From assembly GCA_041480065.1 (NCBI GenBank), contig JBGOZF010000008.1, forward strand, positions 21,951-85,950: DNA of 64,000 nt, given 5' to 3'. Numbering within the stretch: position 1 is the first letter of the stretch; each line of letters opens with the position of its first letter. The stretch comes from Fen-999 sp041480065 (lineage in GTDB: Bacteria > Pseudomonadota > Gammaproteobacteria > Burkholderiales > Rhodocyclaceae). Below are positions 51,306 to 61,420 of this stretch, piece after piece. The notes beneath the pieces were generated by a model. That model did not search any database and was not told the DNA's origin. It saw only the letters and a list, made by a program, of their open reading frames with translations. A program made the position numbers and the translations under genes.

Positions 51306-51835
51306 GTGCCCTAGCGCAGGCGACCAGCAACGCGCCGCCGATACCACGTACCGTGCTATCGAGCGTCATGAGCGGCACACCGCTGACGCGCGTGTCGCTG
51401 GCGTTCGTCGAGCATCGGATCAACCTATATTTGCGCTTCGGTCATCCAGTGCGTGAGCTACCGCTGGACCGCTCGCGTCGCTGCGCGGTGTTCGTCCCTG
51501 CTTCGATGTTCTGCCGCGTGCGCTGGGAGTCCAACGACTATGGTACGACGCGCTGGCAACTCATGGTGCTGGAGGGATGCACGCCGCTGGATGCCGTGCA
51601 GCGCATCGCCGGCATCCAACCGGGCGCGCGCCTATTGATGCACGCCGAAGGCGAACAGCAAGTGCAGTCACTCCTGCCGCAGATCGACGCCATCGAAATG
51701 CTCGGCATCGACCCGGCGGCCGTGTCGCCCGCGTACTGGCGCACGCTGGGCAATCGACTATCGGCGCGTTTGCCGTTGCCGGCCTATACCGTTGAACGGC
51801 ATACCGCGTACCTCGCTGGCGAGCTGTCGCGATGA
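51302..51835 (+). CDS. DUF2840 protein
   Basis: A 177-residue DUF2840 protein: T-R-V-S-L-A-F-V-E-H-R-I-N-L-Y-L-R-F-G near residues 24-42, then F-C-R-V-R-W-E-S-N-D-Y-G-T near 62-74. The gene is a conserved member of the par-traF-relaxase block of Tn4371-like elements and overlaps its neighbours by 4 bp on each side. Its function is not known. Confidence 0.88.
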   Translation: MSALAQATSNAPPIPRTVLSSVMSGTPLTRVSLAFVEHRINLYLRFGHPVRELPLDRSRRCAVFVPASMFCRVRWESNDYGTTRWQLMVLEGCTPLDAVQRIAGIQPGARLLMHAEGEQQVQSLLPQIDAIEMLGIDPAAVSPAYWRTLGNRLSARLPLPAYTVERHTAYLAGELSR

Positions 51836-52341
51836 GCGCCCATCGCGTTGTAGTCGCAGTGCTCACCGGCCTCGGCATCGCTGCGCTTGCCTGGCCGTCG
51901 GTGTATACCCCAGTTGCGCGCTTCGTCTACAACTCCAGCGATAGCGTACCGCCTGGCTGGTATCGCATCGCCCCGCCTGACTCGCTGCACGTCGGCAGCA
52001 TCGTGCTCACCCGGCTTTCGGCTAATGCCGCCGCGCTGGCTGCGCAACGCGGTTACCTGCCTGAGCACATCCCGCTGCTCAAACGCATCGGCGCGATGCC
52101 ACCGCAGCAGGTGTGCATCGAGAAGCACATCGTTCGCATCGACGGTGTGGCGGTTGCTGGCGTCCGTGCAGTTGATGGCCATGGCCGTCCACTGTCGGCA
52201 TGGCAACAATGTCGGCGGCTTCATGATAGTGAGCTGTTCCTGCTCAGTGCGACCAATCCGGCATCGTTTGACAGCCGGTACTTCGGTCCCGTTGCTGTCT
52301 CCGCCGTGATCGGCAGCGCGCAGCCGTTATGGACGTGGTGA
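51832..52341 (+). CDS. traF: TraF-type S26 signal peptidase
   Basis: A 169-residue membrane-anchored serine peptidase: an N-terminal helix (about 5-22), Y-N-S-S-D-S-V-P-P-G-W-Y with the catalytic Ser near residue 38, and L-L-K-R-I-G-A with the catalytic Lys near 84. S-R-Y-F-G-P-V is box-E-like. In conjugative elements TraF matures the pilin, cyclising TrbC in RP4. The pilus genes themselves are not in the window. It is the last of four genes overlapping by 4 bp from parA onward. Confidence 0.88.
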   Translation: MSAHRVVVAVLTGLGIAALAWPSVYTPVARFVYNSSDSVPPGWYRIAPPDSLHVGSIVLTRLSANAAALAAQRGYLPEHIPLLKRIGAMPPQQVCIEKHIVRIDGVAVAGVRAVDGHGRPLSAWQQCRRLHDSELFLLSATNPASFDSRYFGPVAVSAVIGSAQPLWTW

Positions 52342-52678
52342 ACATGGAACAGGCCATGAACGTACAGCGCTGCACGCCGTGTTTCGTGCAGTGTCACTGC
52401 ACATCGCTTGCACCACAGCCTGCGGCTGCGGTGCTTCGCCCGTGCAGGCAATCGCAGCCCGCCCGTCGGAGCCGGTCGCGCCAGCGATCGGGAAAGACGG
52501 AGGGCAAGATAAAAGGACGCGGCACTTCGGCGCGTCGAAAGCCTTGTCTGCACGTGGGTTGGCGCGGCACGCGCTTCTTGCGCTGCTGTGCCGTGTACGG
52601 CGCGAAGGCCGCACCCGCATTGGTCCATCAGCGTGCTTCGCCCGCTGGGCTTGGCAGTGCTGCGCCGGAGTTCATGCC
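52342..52678. other. 337-bp space between traF and the relaxase gene
   Basis: No gene is supported. Relaxase genes often sit beside oriT, so this is the first place to look for it, yet I see no clear inverted repeat plus nick-site pattern. The sequence is GC-rich with a CAGCCTGCGGCTGCGG hairpin-like word near 52417-52432. Confidence 0.4.
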
Positions 52679-54619
52679 ATGAGCAGTCGTGACGATGACC
52701 GTTTCCGCGTACGCCCCGGCGCACCCAAGAGCCGTCAGCAGAAGTTCGTTTCCCGGGTTTTGAAGGAGGTCAGCAAGGCTGGCGGCAAGTCGGTGCGCAA
52801 GTCGGGAGCGCGGCCTGGCGCACGCCTTGGGCGGGGGCATGTGGCCGCCCGTTTTACTGGACACACTGCGCAGCCAGGATCGCGGCGCGTCGCCATCAAG
52901 ACCCGGCTGGTGAACCTCAAGCAAGCCGGACCGCGCTCGACCACCACGCACCTGCGCTACATCGAGCGCGAAGGCGTGGGTCGCGCTGGCGAACCGGGCC
53001 AGGCATTTGGACCGGCAACGGACAGCGCTGACTTGGCGGCTTTCGAGGAAACTGGCCGGGAAGACCGCCACCAGTTCCGCTTTATCGTCTCGCCGGAGGA
53101 TGCCGAGCAGCTCGACGACCTGCGCCGCTATACCCGCCATCTGATGAGCCGCATGGAAGCCGACCTGGGGACCAATCTGGACTGGGTGGCGGTGAACCAC
53201 TGGAACACCGACAACCCGCATACGCACATCGTGCTGCGCGGAAAAGACGATGCGGGCAAGGACTTGATCATTTCTCGCGACTACATCGCGCAGGGGATGC
53301 GCGGACGGGCCTCGGAACTGGCGAACGAATGGCTGGGGCCGCGAACCGAGCTGGAGATCCAGCAGAGCCTGCGGCGAGAGGTCGATCAGGAACGTTGGAC
53401 CAGTTTGGATCGCACGTTGCAACGCGAAGCGCAAGACGGATTGATTCACGTAAATCGGCCTGCCGACGACCCCGTGCCCAGGCAACAACGCGCGCTTCTG
53501 ATCGGTCGGCTACAGCGCCTGCAGCGTATGGGATTGGCGCACGAGTCAGCACCCGGTGTATGGGCCGTGCACGCCGAAACCGAACAGGTTCTGCGAAAGA
53601 TGGGCGAGCGCGGCGACATCGTGCGCACGATGCAGCGGGCCATGCGCGGCGTGCCGCGCGACTTGGCAGTATTCGCGCCGGGCGAGAACGCAGGGCATGT
53701 GGTCGGCCGGGTGGCCGCCAAGGGCATGGCGGACGAATTGCTTGACCGCGGCTTTCTCGTGGTCGATGGCACCGACGGCAAAGCGCACTACGTCGCCCTC
53801 GGTGCCAAGGTTGAGCTGGAGCAGTTCCCGGTCGGCGCCGTGGTCGAAGCCCGTGGTTCAGCCGATATCCGCGCCGCCGACAAGAACATCGCCACGCTCG
53901 CAGTCGATGGCCTGTATCGCACCGACCACCACCTGGCGATAGCCAAGGCGCAGGCCAAGTCCGGGCGCGACCCCAAGGATGTGGTGGATGCCCATGTGCG
54001 CCGCCTGGAAGCGTTGCGCCGGGCAGGCATCGCGGAGCGAGTAGCCGAGGGCGTCTGGCGGGTGCCGACGGACCTTCCTGAACAAGGTCGGCGATACGAT
54101 GCACAACGGCTGGACGGTGTGGCAGTAGAACTGCGTTCGCACCTGCCCGTCGAGCGCCAAGTGCGCGTGATCGGCGCCACCTGGTTGGATCAGCAGTTGA
54201 TCGGCGGAGCCGGCGGTATCGCCAACAACGGTTTCGGCGGTGACGTGCGCGAAGCGCTACAGCAGCGATCAGATTTCCTGGTTGAACAAGGGCTGGCCGA
54301 GCGACGCGGACAGCGCGTGATCCTGGCGCGCAATCTGTTGGGGACGTTGCGTGGACGCGAGATAAATGGTGCAGCCAAAACCATCGCTGCGGAAACCGGC
54401 CTCGCGCATCGCGCCGTTGCCGACGGCGAGCGCGTGACGGGCACCTACCGCCGCTCAGTCCAACTCGCCAGCGGCCGATTCGCAATGCTCGACGATGGCA
54501 TGGGTTTCAGTCTGGTGCCGTGGCGGCCAGTGGTGGAACAGCGGCTGGGGCAGCAGGTATCGGCCATCGTCCGGGGGTCATCGGTCACTTGGGGGCTGGG
54601 GCGGCAGCGTGGACGGTAG
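52679..54619 (+). CDS. Conjugative relaxase, VirD2/RlxS type with DUF3363
   Basis: A 646-residue relaxase. A basic N-terminal segment precedes the relaxase domain (about 70-260), with a G-R-E-D-R-H-Q-F-R-F-I-V-S region and the metal-binding motif N-T-D-N-P-H-T-H-I-V near 179-188. The DUF3363 region then runs to the C terminus. It nicks oriT and pilots the strand into the recipient, as in Tn4371-like elements. ATG 52679 is in frame and preceded by CGGAGTTC. In related elements traG and trb genes follow; here the DISARM locus begins 174 bp later on the other strand. Confidence 0.9.
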   Translation: MSSRDDDRFRVRPGAPKSRQQKFVSRVLKEVSKAGGKSVRKSGARPGARLGRGHVAARFTGHTAQPGSRRVAIKTRLVNLKQAGPRSTTTHLRYIEREGVGRAGEPGQAFGPATDSADLAAFEETGREDRHQFRFIVSPEDAEQLDDLRRYTRHLMSRMEADLGTNLDWVAVNHWNTDNPHTHIVLRGKDDAGKDLIISRDYIAQGMRGRASELANEWLGPRTELEIQQSLRREVDQERWTSLDRTLQREAQDGLIHVNRPADDPVPRQQRALLIGRLQRLQRMGLAHESAPGVWAVHAETEQVLRKMGERGDIVRTMQRAMRGVPRDLAVFAPGENAGHVVGRVAAKGMADELLDRGFLVVDGTDGKAHYVALGAKVELEQFPVGAVVEARGSADIRAADKNIATLAVDGLYRTDHHLAIAKAQAKSGRDPKDVVDAHVRRLEALRRAGIAERVAEGVWRVPTDLPEQGRRYDAQRLDGVAVELRSHLPVERQVRVIGATWLDQQLIGGAGGIANNGFGGDVREALQQRSDFLVEQGLAERRGQRVILARNLLGTLRGREINGAAKTIAAETGLAHRAVADGERVTGTYRRSVQLASGRFAMLDDGMGFSLVPWRPVVEQRLGQQVSAIVRGSSVTWGLGRQRGR

Positions 54620-54793
54620 GCGCAGGGCCATTTTGAAAATGGTGGCTGCCTGCCAGCAAATCGTGTGCACCGCTATCGTCTTGAGTGAGTACCTGACGTG
54701 CGAGGTGTCACTGTGAGTATTCTGGGGAACCGGCTAGCGTAAGCGAATGAAGTAAGACGCTTGACCAATATCGCCCGAATTGCCAAGCCAGAT

Positions 54794-55555
54794 TCACACG
54801 GAAGAAACCACCTTGGTGTCGACTAAAGAACGAAGATGCTCGTTCAGTAGTCGAGGAATGCTGCCTCCTGAAATGAGCACACCAGCTTCCATATTTTTCC
54901 CCATCGCAAAGCCGGTCAGATTTGCGCTAGTGATGAAGCATGTGTTTCCGTCCGAGACGGCGACCTTGGCATGAACCCGGCCATCGGAAAACGGCTCGAC
55001 CTTGTCCCTCCAAGCATAGAGCCGGGCAAGCGGAACCAAGGCCTTCATCTTTCCGATCACGTCGATCGTGATGCTTCCGCCGTGATCCTGTGAGGACTCA
55101 AGGAGCATGGAGACGTGCACGCCTCGATCGCAGGCCTCATTGAGGGCTTTCACGATGCCCGACACGTCGTAGGCGACGAAACTCGTGACGAACAGTGTCG
55201 ATTTCGCCGCATTGATCACTTGCAGCAGCGCCTGCTCGGTGCGGCGGGCGGAGACGAAAGGAGTCGTCGGCCCAGTCCATACGAGCTCGGTGGATTGCTC
55301 GGCCGATGCCTTGATGAAAGCACGACTGGCGGCGAGCAGCATCGACGCAAGCTCATCGGGGCTGACGGGGTGAGACTGCCAAGCGTCGACGAGTTGGTCG
55401 ATGATGCCCGCTACGACGGGCGTCCCGACAACGCTACTCAATGCCGAGGCCGACTTGGCCACATCAGTGCGGCGTATCCGCGAGGCGATGGCCTCCACCT
55501 TCTCTGGCGAAACGAGAGAGACCACGGCTGCGACGGCATCCAACAGCTTCTCCAT
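54794..55555 (-). CDS. drmC: DISARM phospholipase D-like protein DrmC
   Basis: A 253-residue PLD-superfamily protein with a single H-x-K-x(4)-D motif, H-A-K-V-A-V-S-D-G near residues 200-208, followed by C-F-I-T-S-A-N-L-T-G. The first ~100 residues are helical. Single-HKD proteins of this size at the end of a drmA-drmB pair are the standard DrmC, the least essential DISARM component in published work. It begins one base after the drmB stop, so it is translated with drmB. The catalytic His and Lys are intact. Confidence 0.88.
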   Translation of the reverse strand: MEKLLDAVAAVVSLVSPEKVEAIASRIRRTDVAKSASALSSVVGTPVVAGIIDQLVDAWQSHPVSPDELASMLLAASRAFIKASAEQSTELVWTGPTTPFVSARRTEQALLQVINAAKSTLFVTSFVAYDVSGIVKALNEACDRGVHVSMLLESSQDHGGSITIDVIGKMKALVPLARLYAWRDKVEPFSDGRVHAKVAVSDGNTCFITSANLTGFAMGKNMEAGVLISGGSIPRLLNEHLRSLVDTKVVSSV

Positions 55556-55556
55556 T

Positions 55557-57416
55557 TCAGAATCCTTTGAAGAAAGCTGCGTCGGCCTGTTCAAAGGTCG
55601 GTACTAGTAGAGAGCGGTCCAGGTAGCGGTTGCCCCGCTCGCAGGAGGTCTCGGCGACGAGGCCGCAGGCATGGCATGCTGCGCCATGCAGTGTGCGATC
55701 TTTCTCTGGGTCATGTTCGGAACACAGTGGGTCGGACGAGCACACCTTGGAACGGTTCAATGCCTGCTCCAACAAGCGCCCGAGGTTTTCCGGCTTACCA
55801 AGATCTACGAGGCCGCCGAGCGTCCCATCGGAGTCGGCCGCAGCGGTGTAGATGAGGATGCCGGCCTGATTCTGCTCACCTGACGTATCCGCGTAGATTC
55901 GCTCACGAATGCTCGCCGCGTTGTATCCACACTCCAGCGCCAATTCACGAATCAGCAGGTGCGAGAGCGTATGGAGCATGGCGTAACGGATGCCTGGGTA
56001 CCCATCGTTCGGGTTCAGATGCCGTGAGTTGCGCCATCCCTTGTGACCACCCTGCAACATTCGATCGACCTTCTTGACGGCAGGCAGACCCTCCCAAGAC
56101 TGGAGTGCCTGCTCATCGAACTGGATGAAGATGCCCTCACCGTGGACCTGGCTCGCAGGCACCCAATCGGGCTTGTTGCGAGAGAGTCCGGCCATCGGTG
56201 GACGCTCGTCGGGATCAGCAGATTCCTCAGGAGCCTCGACACGGGTAAAGCCCAGCAGGGCATTGACCTCACGGAGCCGCTCCAGGAGAAGGACTCTTCT
56301 GATCAGCGTTTCGAATCCTGTCGGCGTACCCACCTTCTTGCTCATGAAATGCGGATAGTCGGTGGGCGGATTGGTCTCCGTCAAAACCTCCCATTCTGGC
56401 CCCTTGATGTCCGCGTCCATCACGACGTCCTGACCCTTGCCCGAACGGTGCGTTTCGATAGCTGCCCAGATGACCGCCGGGGAGTATTTGTCGATGCCGG
56501 GTAGGGCACCGGTCTTCTTGAGGGTTTTCACGATCGGCAACACCTCGGCTTCGGAAGCCATGTCCTCGAAGAACTCCCATCCATCCTGGATCAATTGATT
56601 GACCGGGTCCTTCGCTTGTGGAATGGCGAGGGCAGACAGCGTGATCGGAAACCAGCTGTTCGTCGCGCCCAACAACACGGCTCGCGCATTTTCGTCGCAG
56701 TCGACTTCGAACAGGTCCAGATGCGGGTGGCGTCCCCGACATGCCGGCAGGTTTTCCTTGCCTGCCTTGCCGAAGGCGTGGGCCATACTCCTGGATGCAC
56801 CACAGGCATCACACTTCACCCACAGGTTCTCCGTCTGGAGCGATGCCCCGCTCTCGAAGAAACGCAGGGACCCCTTGCAACCGCTGGAGCCGCCATGAAC
56901 GAAGTAATGCCAGGGAAAGTCGTCCAGATGCCCATTCCGGCAGGCCAGCAGGAAACGTGCCGGAACTGCGTCAGCATCCTTACCTGGTTGATCACCTTTC
57001 GAACCACGACACCCCTTGTGGACGAAGCGTGTTCTCTCAGGGCGAAAGCGGTTTTCCTTGATCTCGAATAGTCCGGTATCGAAGGGCGAAAGCAGACCGC
57101 ACTTCACGCAACGCAGCCAACGGGGAAACGGCCAGACCGGAACCCCGATGTTGGCCTCGGCCGACCAGACATCGACGAAATCGCTCTTCTGGAACGGCGG
57201 CATCCGTAGATTCTCGACTTGCGCCCCCAGCACCTTCCTGACGGCGGCGAGCAACCGCGCCTCTTGGATCGGCTGGCAGCGATCCTTCTCCCATCGGTCG
57301 ATTCCCTGCGTGACGACAGAAATATTGGGGAGATCGATCAATGCGCCTGGCCCGTAAGTCCACAACAGTTGGCTGGGCCTCACCTCCCCTACGGGAGTCT
57401 TATTGTTGATGATCAT
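55557..57416 (-). CDS. drmB: DISARM DUF1998 protein DrmB
   Basis: A 619-residue protein with the DrmB start R-P-S-Q-L-L-W-T-Y-G-P-G-A-L-I-D-L and Cys-rich segments that probably bind zinc (C-V-K-C-G-L near 108; C-D-A-C-G near 198). The C-terminal DUF1998 domain ends in a C/H cluster, C559, C565, H577, C581, C584 and C592 (H-G-A-A-C-H-A-C then T-S-C-E-R). DrmB works with the helicase DrmA to recognise and block incoming phage DNA. It overlaps drmA by 4 bp upstream. Confidence 0.92.
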   Translation of the reverse strand: MIINNKTPVGEVRPSQLLWTYGPGALIDLPNISVVTQGIDRWEKDRCQPIQEARLLAAVRKVLGAQVENLRMPPFQKSDFVDVWSAEANIGVPVWPFPRWLRCVKCGLLSPFDTGLFEIKENRFRPERTRFVHKGCRGSKGDQPGKDADAVPARFLLACRNGHLDDFPWHYFVHGGSSGCKGSLRFFESGASLQTENLWVKCDACGASRSMAHAFGKAGKENLPACRGRHPHLDLFEVDCDENARAVLLGATNSWFPITLSALAIPQAKDPVNQLIQDGWEFFEDMASEAEVLPIVKTLKKTGALPGIDKYSPAVIWAAIETHRSGKGQDVVMDADIKGPEWEVLTETNPPTDYPHFMSKKVGTPTGFETLIRRVLLLERLREVNALLGFTRVEAPEESADPDERPPMAGLSRNKPDWVPASQVHGEGIFIQFDEQALQSWEGLPAVKKVDRMLQGGHKGWRNSRHLNPNDGYPGIRYAMLHTLSHLLIRELALECGYNAASIRERIYADTSGEQNQAGILIYTAAADSDGTLGGLVDLGKPENLGRLLEQALNRSKVCSSDPLCSEHDPEKDRTLHGAACHACGLVAETSCERGNRYLDRSLLVPTFEQADAAFFKGF

Positions 57417-60400
57417 GTTCGATCCTCATCCTTCGATGCCGGACGGGGCTTCCATTCGTGATCGTCCGTGATGTGACTCGTATTCATGATCAGGCGCACA
57501 CCCGGCTCCACCTCACGCATCGACATCGGCACGGTCCAGTTGTCCCAGGCCTGGATGCCCGGTGATTTGATCAATGCGACGGTCTTGTCTTTGTGCTGCC
57601 CCCGCTTCTCGTAGGCCAGGATGCGCCCGCCTTTGCTGGCTTCCTTGGCCCACTCGTCAGCACGTTCCTTGAGTTCCTGTTCCGCGAGTGCTTTGGTACC
57701 CGTCAGGTCACTCACACCCCAGGCGCGCTTGACGAGAATGTCGATGGCCTCGCCGATCTCGGCTTGATCCGATTTGATCAACTTGCCTGCTCCCTCGTTC
57801 GGACTGAAGTCGTCGTTGTCGAGGCGCATCAAACTGAGTAGCGAGCCGGTCAGTCCGCGATCCATCGCTCGCGGCGAGAACGGTGTCACCGATTGCGCCT
57901 CGACGTGTTTGTAGAACGTGGCGTGGTAATGCTCGAACGTCTCGTAGTGCGACAGGTCGCGAGGGCGAGCCCAAGTGAGCACGGTGCATATCAAACCGGG
58001 GGGCGACCGACCGACACGGCTGGTTGCCTGAATGTATTCCGCCGTACCCTTGGGCTGACCGTTCACGGCCATCAGTCCGAGGCGATTGATGTCAACACCG
58101 ACCGACAACATGTTAGTGGCCAGCACCACGTCGACCGCTCGCACCTCCCCCTCCTGCCAGCGCGTCACGAACTTCCCAGTGGCCGGATCGAATTCAGACT
58201 TGAATTTGACCTCGAGCTGGTCGAGGTATTTCGGGATGTCCTGACTAGAGACTCGCGAAGTCAGTTCGCGGATGTTGCTCACACTGCGCTGCGCCAATGC
58301 CGGACGCTCGACCATGCTCATCTGGACTCGGTAGGAACGAGTCTGGACGTCATCCTCGGCCAGTCGCTTCATCCCGCCCAACTCACGCAGTGAGTTGAAA
58401 TACCCGACCATGGTCATATAGGGATCTGCCGGTGCGCCGAAGCGATCAAACAATCCTTGGGCAGCGGTCAGGAAAGCCGTGTAGACCCGGATCAGCATCG
58501 CTGGGCGGGAAGTGCCGGGCGAGCAAACGCCGAGGTATCGACGCCCCGGCCTATCGATGATCGGGCGCTGAACCGAGAAGAAGTTGTCTTCCACATCCAG
58601 GCCATGCGGCGGAAACACAGACACGCGACGCATGAACACGTTGTTCACTTGTTCTCGGGCCTTGCGCACCGTCGCCGTGGAGGCAATGATCTTCGGTTTG
58701 ACGGTGTGATCGTCCAACTGCCAACTGCACAGCTCATCCACCGCCGTCTCATACAGTCCGACCATGGTGCCCAGAGGTCCGCTGATGAGATGGAACTCGT
58801 CCTGGATGATCAGATCGGGGGGACGTATCTCGCTGACGACCTTCGTCTTAGTAGCGGGCAGGCCCTTGCCTGCTTGGTGATTGCCGCTGCAGTCTGCATC
58901 CGGCCACAACAAACCATGGCGAGGACACTCCTGTCCGACCCGGCCGAAGAGCGTCCGAACCTGACCCCGCCAAGCCATCATGGCGAACTTGTCCACCGTG
59001 GCGATCATCATCGACGGCGGACGATGATAGATCTCCTCGTCGACCACCAGCACCGGAATGCCCGGATGCGGGAGCTTGCTGGATTTTCCCTTGGAAAAAT
59101 CGCAGCGACCCTGCTTGTCGCCGCAGTAGATGAACGTGCGACTGCTGCCCTTGTCGACCTCGATGTCGCGTCCGGGAGCCACCTCGGAACCGCACCAGGG
59201 GCAACTGGTCAACTGAGCTGGGGATGTTCCTCCGGCGTTGTACTTTCCCGGATTGCGAATGTCCTCGATGGCCTTGTGACTGTCCTCGGTGGTGCCGGGC
59301 GTGACGCGATTGCCGACCCACAAACCAATGGTGAACGGCTCGGTGCCGAGAGACTCGTCGCCCTGCTCCAGCGCCTCGCGCCGCAACACCTCCATCGAAC
59401 AGATCAACGCGGTGGCACGCTGAAATTGTTGCAGCGTCAGCAAGCGCAGGGTGTAGCGCATGAGCACTGCCAAGCCCCGTGAGCTGTCGTAACCGCCCAG
59501 ATTTCCCTGCATGCGCCGGATCGCCATGGTGAACGCGGCGACCCCCAGATAGGCTTCAGTCTTGCCGCCGCCGGTGGGAAACCAGAGCAGATCGGCGAGG
59601 GCTTCGACAGGTTTGGTGCGATCCGGATGGTTCGGATCGGCGAGAGAGGGAACGGACAGCAACAAAAAGGCAAGTTGGAATGGACGCCAACTGCGGTTCG
59701 CGACCGAGTTGAAATCCGCGAGCGTCTTGTCTTCGTTGCGTCGCATGGCCAGTGCATACATGCTGCGCACCCGCTGCGTTGCCATTGCCTTATTGGCAAA
59801 CCGGAAGGCGGCTATGGCCTTCCGGTCATTCCGCAACGTATCGATGCCTTGCCGTAGGCGCTCATGAATCTCCTGACATCGATCGACAGCCAGTTGTGCC
59901 TGGTCGTCATGGCCGCGAACATCGTCGCCGATTCGGGCGCGCTGCTCGGCGATCCAGGCTGTGTAATCGTTGGTGAGCATTGTGAGAGCATTGAACAACG
60001 CATCGTCATCGATGGTCGCCAGACGCTGCATGTCGAGCACGCCTTCACTCACCATCGCCTTCATCGCTGGACGATCGTCGGGGTCGAGGCCCGGAGTCTC
60101 CGTGATCTGAACCTCATGCTGTGGCATAACGGCCGTGCGAACCTCGGTGGCCAGCGTCACGTCTTCCGATGTTTCGGCATGCACAGCCACGCCGTGGCCG
60201 ACCGCGAACTCGACCCGGTTGCGGTAGATCATTTCCAGTGCCTCACGTTCCGGGTCCATGCCGCTGGAGTCGAGCACCGGCCTGCGCCGGAAGATGGCCG
60301 GCTTGCCGGCATCCTTCACGGCACGCACGATCACCTCCGGCTGGAATACCCAAGCCATGTCGCGATTGGTCTCAGGCTCTTCCTGGGCATTGACCAGGAA

Positions 60401-61420
60401 AAGTGTCACCAGGCGATCTCCATTCGCATTCTCTGCGCGAACGGAGCCTTGAATGCGCACCTCGGGATAGGTCGCGTCGGGAGCCCGATGAGGGATGACA
60501 CCTTCCGTGAGCGGCAGTACGAGCGTGCCGCCGCAAGGGATACGTTGCCAGACCCTGGCCTTGGTTTGCTCTTCCGCCCCCGTGTCCTTGTTCTTGCGGG
60601 TGCGGAAAATTTCGTGCTCTTGGCTACGTTCGTAGCGCCCCCACCGCACCTCCACTTCGATCTGTTTCGCCTTGCCATCGACGCAGAACGTCAAGCCGAG
60701 GCTGGAGGGTACGAGGGACTGATTACTCGCGGCGTCGATCTCGTCGCCCGAGTCGGATTCCGGCTCTACCCGGCCCGTGGCCGTCCCGAACTCCGCGCCA
60801 GGCTCATGCTGGCCGGGTACGATTTGATCCACCGGTTCCTCGGCGACATCCATGGCCAGAGGCCCCTCCAGACCTTCGATGCCACCTCCATCGGCTTCCC
60901 GTGGAGCCAACTTGCCCACCAGATAGCGATCACGCACACCCATGTCGACGATCTGTTCATGGGGGCCGCCGGCGGGGCCGAGCAGATCGTCCATCACGGC
61001 CAATTGCAGTAACTCACGGATGTAGGACTGATCCGCGATGGGCGGCACGTCGGCGATCGTCTTCTGTAGTGCTTTCAGCAGAGCCTCGACGAAATCGGTC
61101 CACTGCACACGGCCGACGCTGCCGGAGGCGGGAGGATATAGTGATGTCACGCCAAGGGGAATGAAGGGATCGGCGGACAGCATCCGGTCGAAGTACAGCG
61201 TAGTGGTTTCGAGGTCGGAACGAATCCGAAGGACACGTCCCACTCGGGTGATTTCGCGCTGCGGACTCAGAATCAGAACCCAGTCATCATCTTCGATGGC
61301 CTGATAGAGGGATCGCAGACCTGTCAATGCCAGCGTATGGCGAGCGAGCCGGGGATCGGTATCGATGCCGTGGTCGACGGCAATCCAGGCGTTAGGTGTT
61401 TTTGTCATTTGCGTCTTCAA
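57413..61420 (-). CDS. drmA: DISARM helicase DrmA
   Basis: A 1,335-residue SF2-type helicase. An N-terminal region of unknown fold (1-600) is followed by Walker A F-P-T-G-G-G-K-T-E at 614-622. An inserted zinc-binding set C-P-W-C (740-743) plus C766 and C773 comes next, then Walker B D-E-F-H at 874-877, A-S-T-A-T-V-R-K-A motif III, and motif VI with Q-A-T-S-R-V-G-R in the last quarter. DrmA with DrmB forms the DISARM core complex that is inhibited by methylation of host DNA. It overlaps the upstream ATPase gene by 4 bp (ATGA), making one translationally coupled operon. Confidence 0.93.
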   Translation of the reverse strand: MKTQMTKTPNAWIAVDHGIDTDPRLARHTLALTGLRSLYQAIEDDDWVLILSPQREITRVGRVLRIRSDLETTTLYFDRMLSADPFIPLGVTSLYPPASGSVGRVQWTDFVEALLKALQKTIADVPPIADQSYIRELLQLAVMDDLLGPAGGPHEQIVDMGVRDRYLVGKLAPREADGGGIEGLEGPLAMDVAEEPVDQIVPGQHEPGAEFGTATGRVEPESDSGDEIDAASNQSLVPSSLGLTFCVDGKAKQIEVEVRWGRYERSQEHEIFRTRKNKDTGAEEQTKARVWQRIPCGGTLVLPLTEGVIPHRAPDATYPEVRIQGSVRAENANGDRLVTLFLVNAQEEPETNRDMAWVFQPEVIVRAVKDAGKPAIFRRRPVLDSSGMDPEREALEMIYRNRVEFAVGHGVAVHAETSEDVTLATEVRTAVMPQHEVQITETPGLDPDDRPAMKAMVSEGVLDMQRLATIDDDALFNALTMLTNDYTAWIAEQRARIGDDVRGHDDQAQLAVDRCQEIHERLRQGIDTLRNDRKAIAAFRFANKAMATQRVRSMYALAMRRNEDKTLADFNSVANRSWRPFQLAFLLLSVPSLADPNHPDRTKPVEALADLLWFPTGGGKTEAYLGVAAFTMAIRRMQGNLGGYDSSRGLAVLMRYTLRLLTLQQFQRATALICSMEVLRREALEQGDESLGTEPFTIGLWVGNRVTPGTTEDSHKAIEDIRNPGKYNAGGTSPAQLTSCPWCGSEVAPGRDIEVDKGSSRTFIYCGDKQGRCDFSKGKSSKLPHPGIPVLVVDEEIYHRPPSMMIATVDKFAMMAWRGQVRTLFGRVGQECPRHGLLWPDADCSGNHQAGKGLPATKTKVVSEIRPPDLIIQDEFHLISGPLGTMVGLYETAVDELCSWQLDDHTVKPKIIASTATVRKAREQVNNVFMRRVSVFPPHGLDVEDNFFSVQRPIIDRPGRRYLGVCSPGTSRPAMLIRVYTAFLTAAQGLFDRFGAPADPYMTMVGYFNSLRELGGMKRLAEDDVQTRSYRVQMSMVERPALAQRSVSNIRELTSRVSSQDIPKYLDQLEVKFKSEFDPATGKFVTRWQEGEVRAVDVVLATNMLSVGVDINRLGLMAVNGQPKGTAEYIQATSRVGRSPPGLICTVLTWARPRDLSHYETFEHYHATFYKHVEAQSVTPFSPRAMDRGLTGSLLSLMRLDNDDFSPNEGAGKLIKSDQAEIGEAIDILVKRAWGVSDLTGTKALAEQELKERADEWAKEASKGGRILAYEKRGQHKDKTVALIKSPGIQAWDNWTVPMSMREVEPGVRLIMNTSHITDDHEWKPRPASKDEDRT

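Noticed and set aside
52342..52678. oriT next to the relaxase gene
   Set aside because: The position is right, but I could not identify an inverted repeat with a plausible nick site, so I did not call it.
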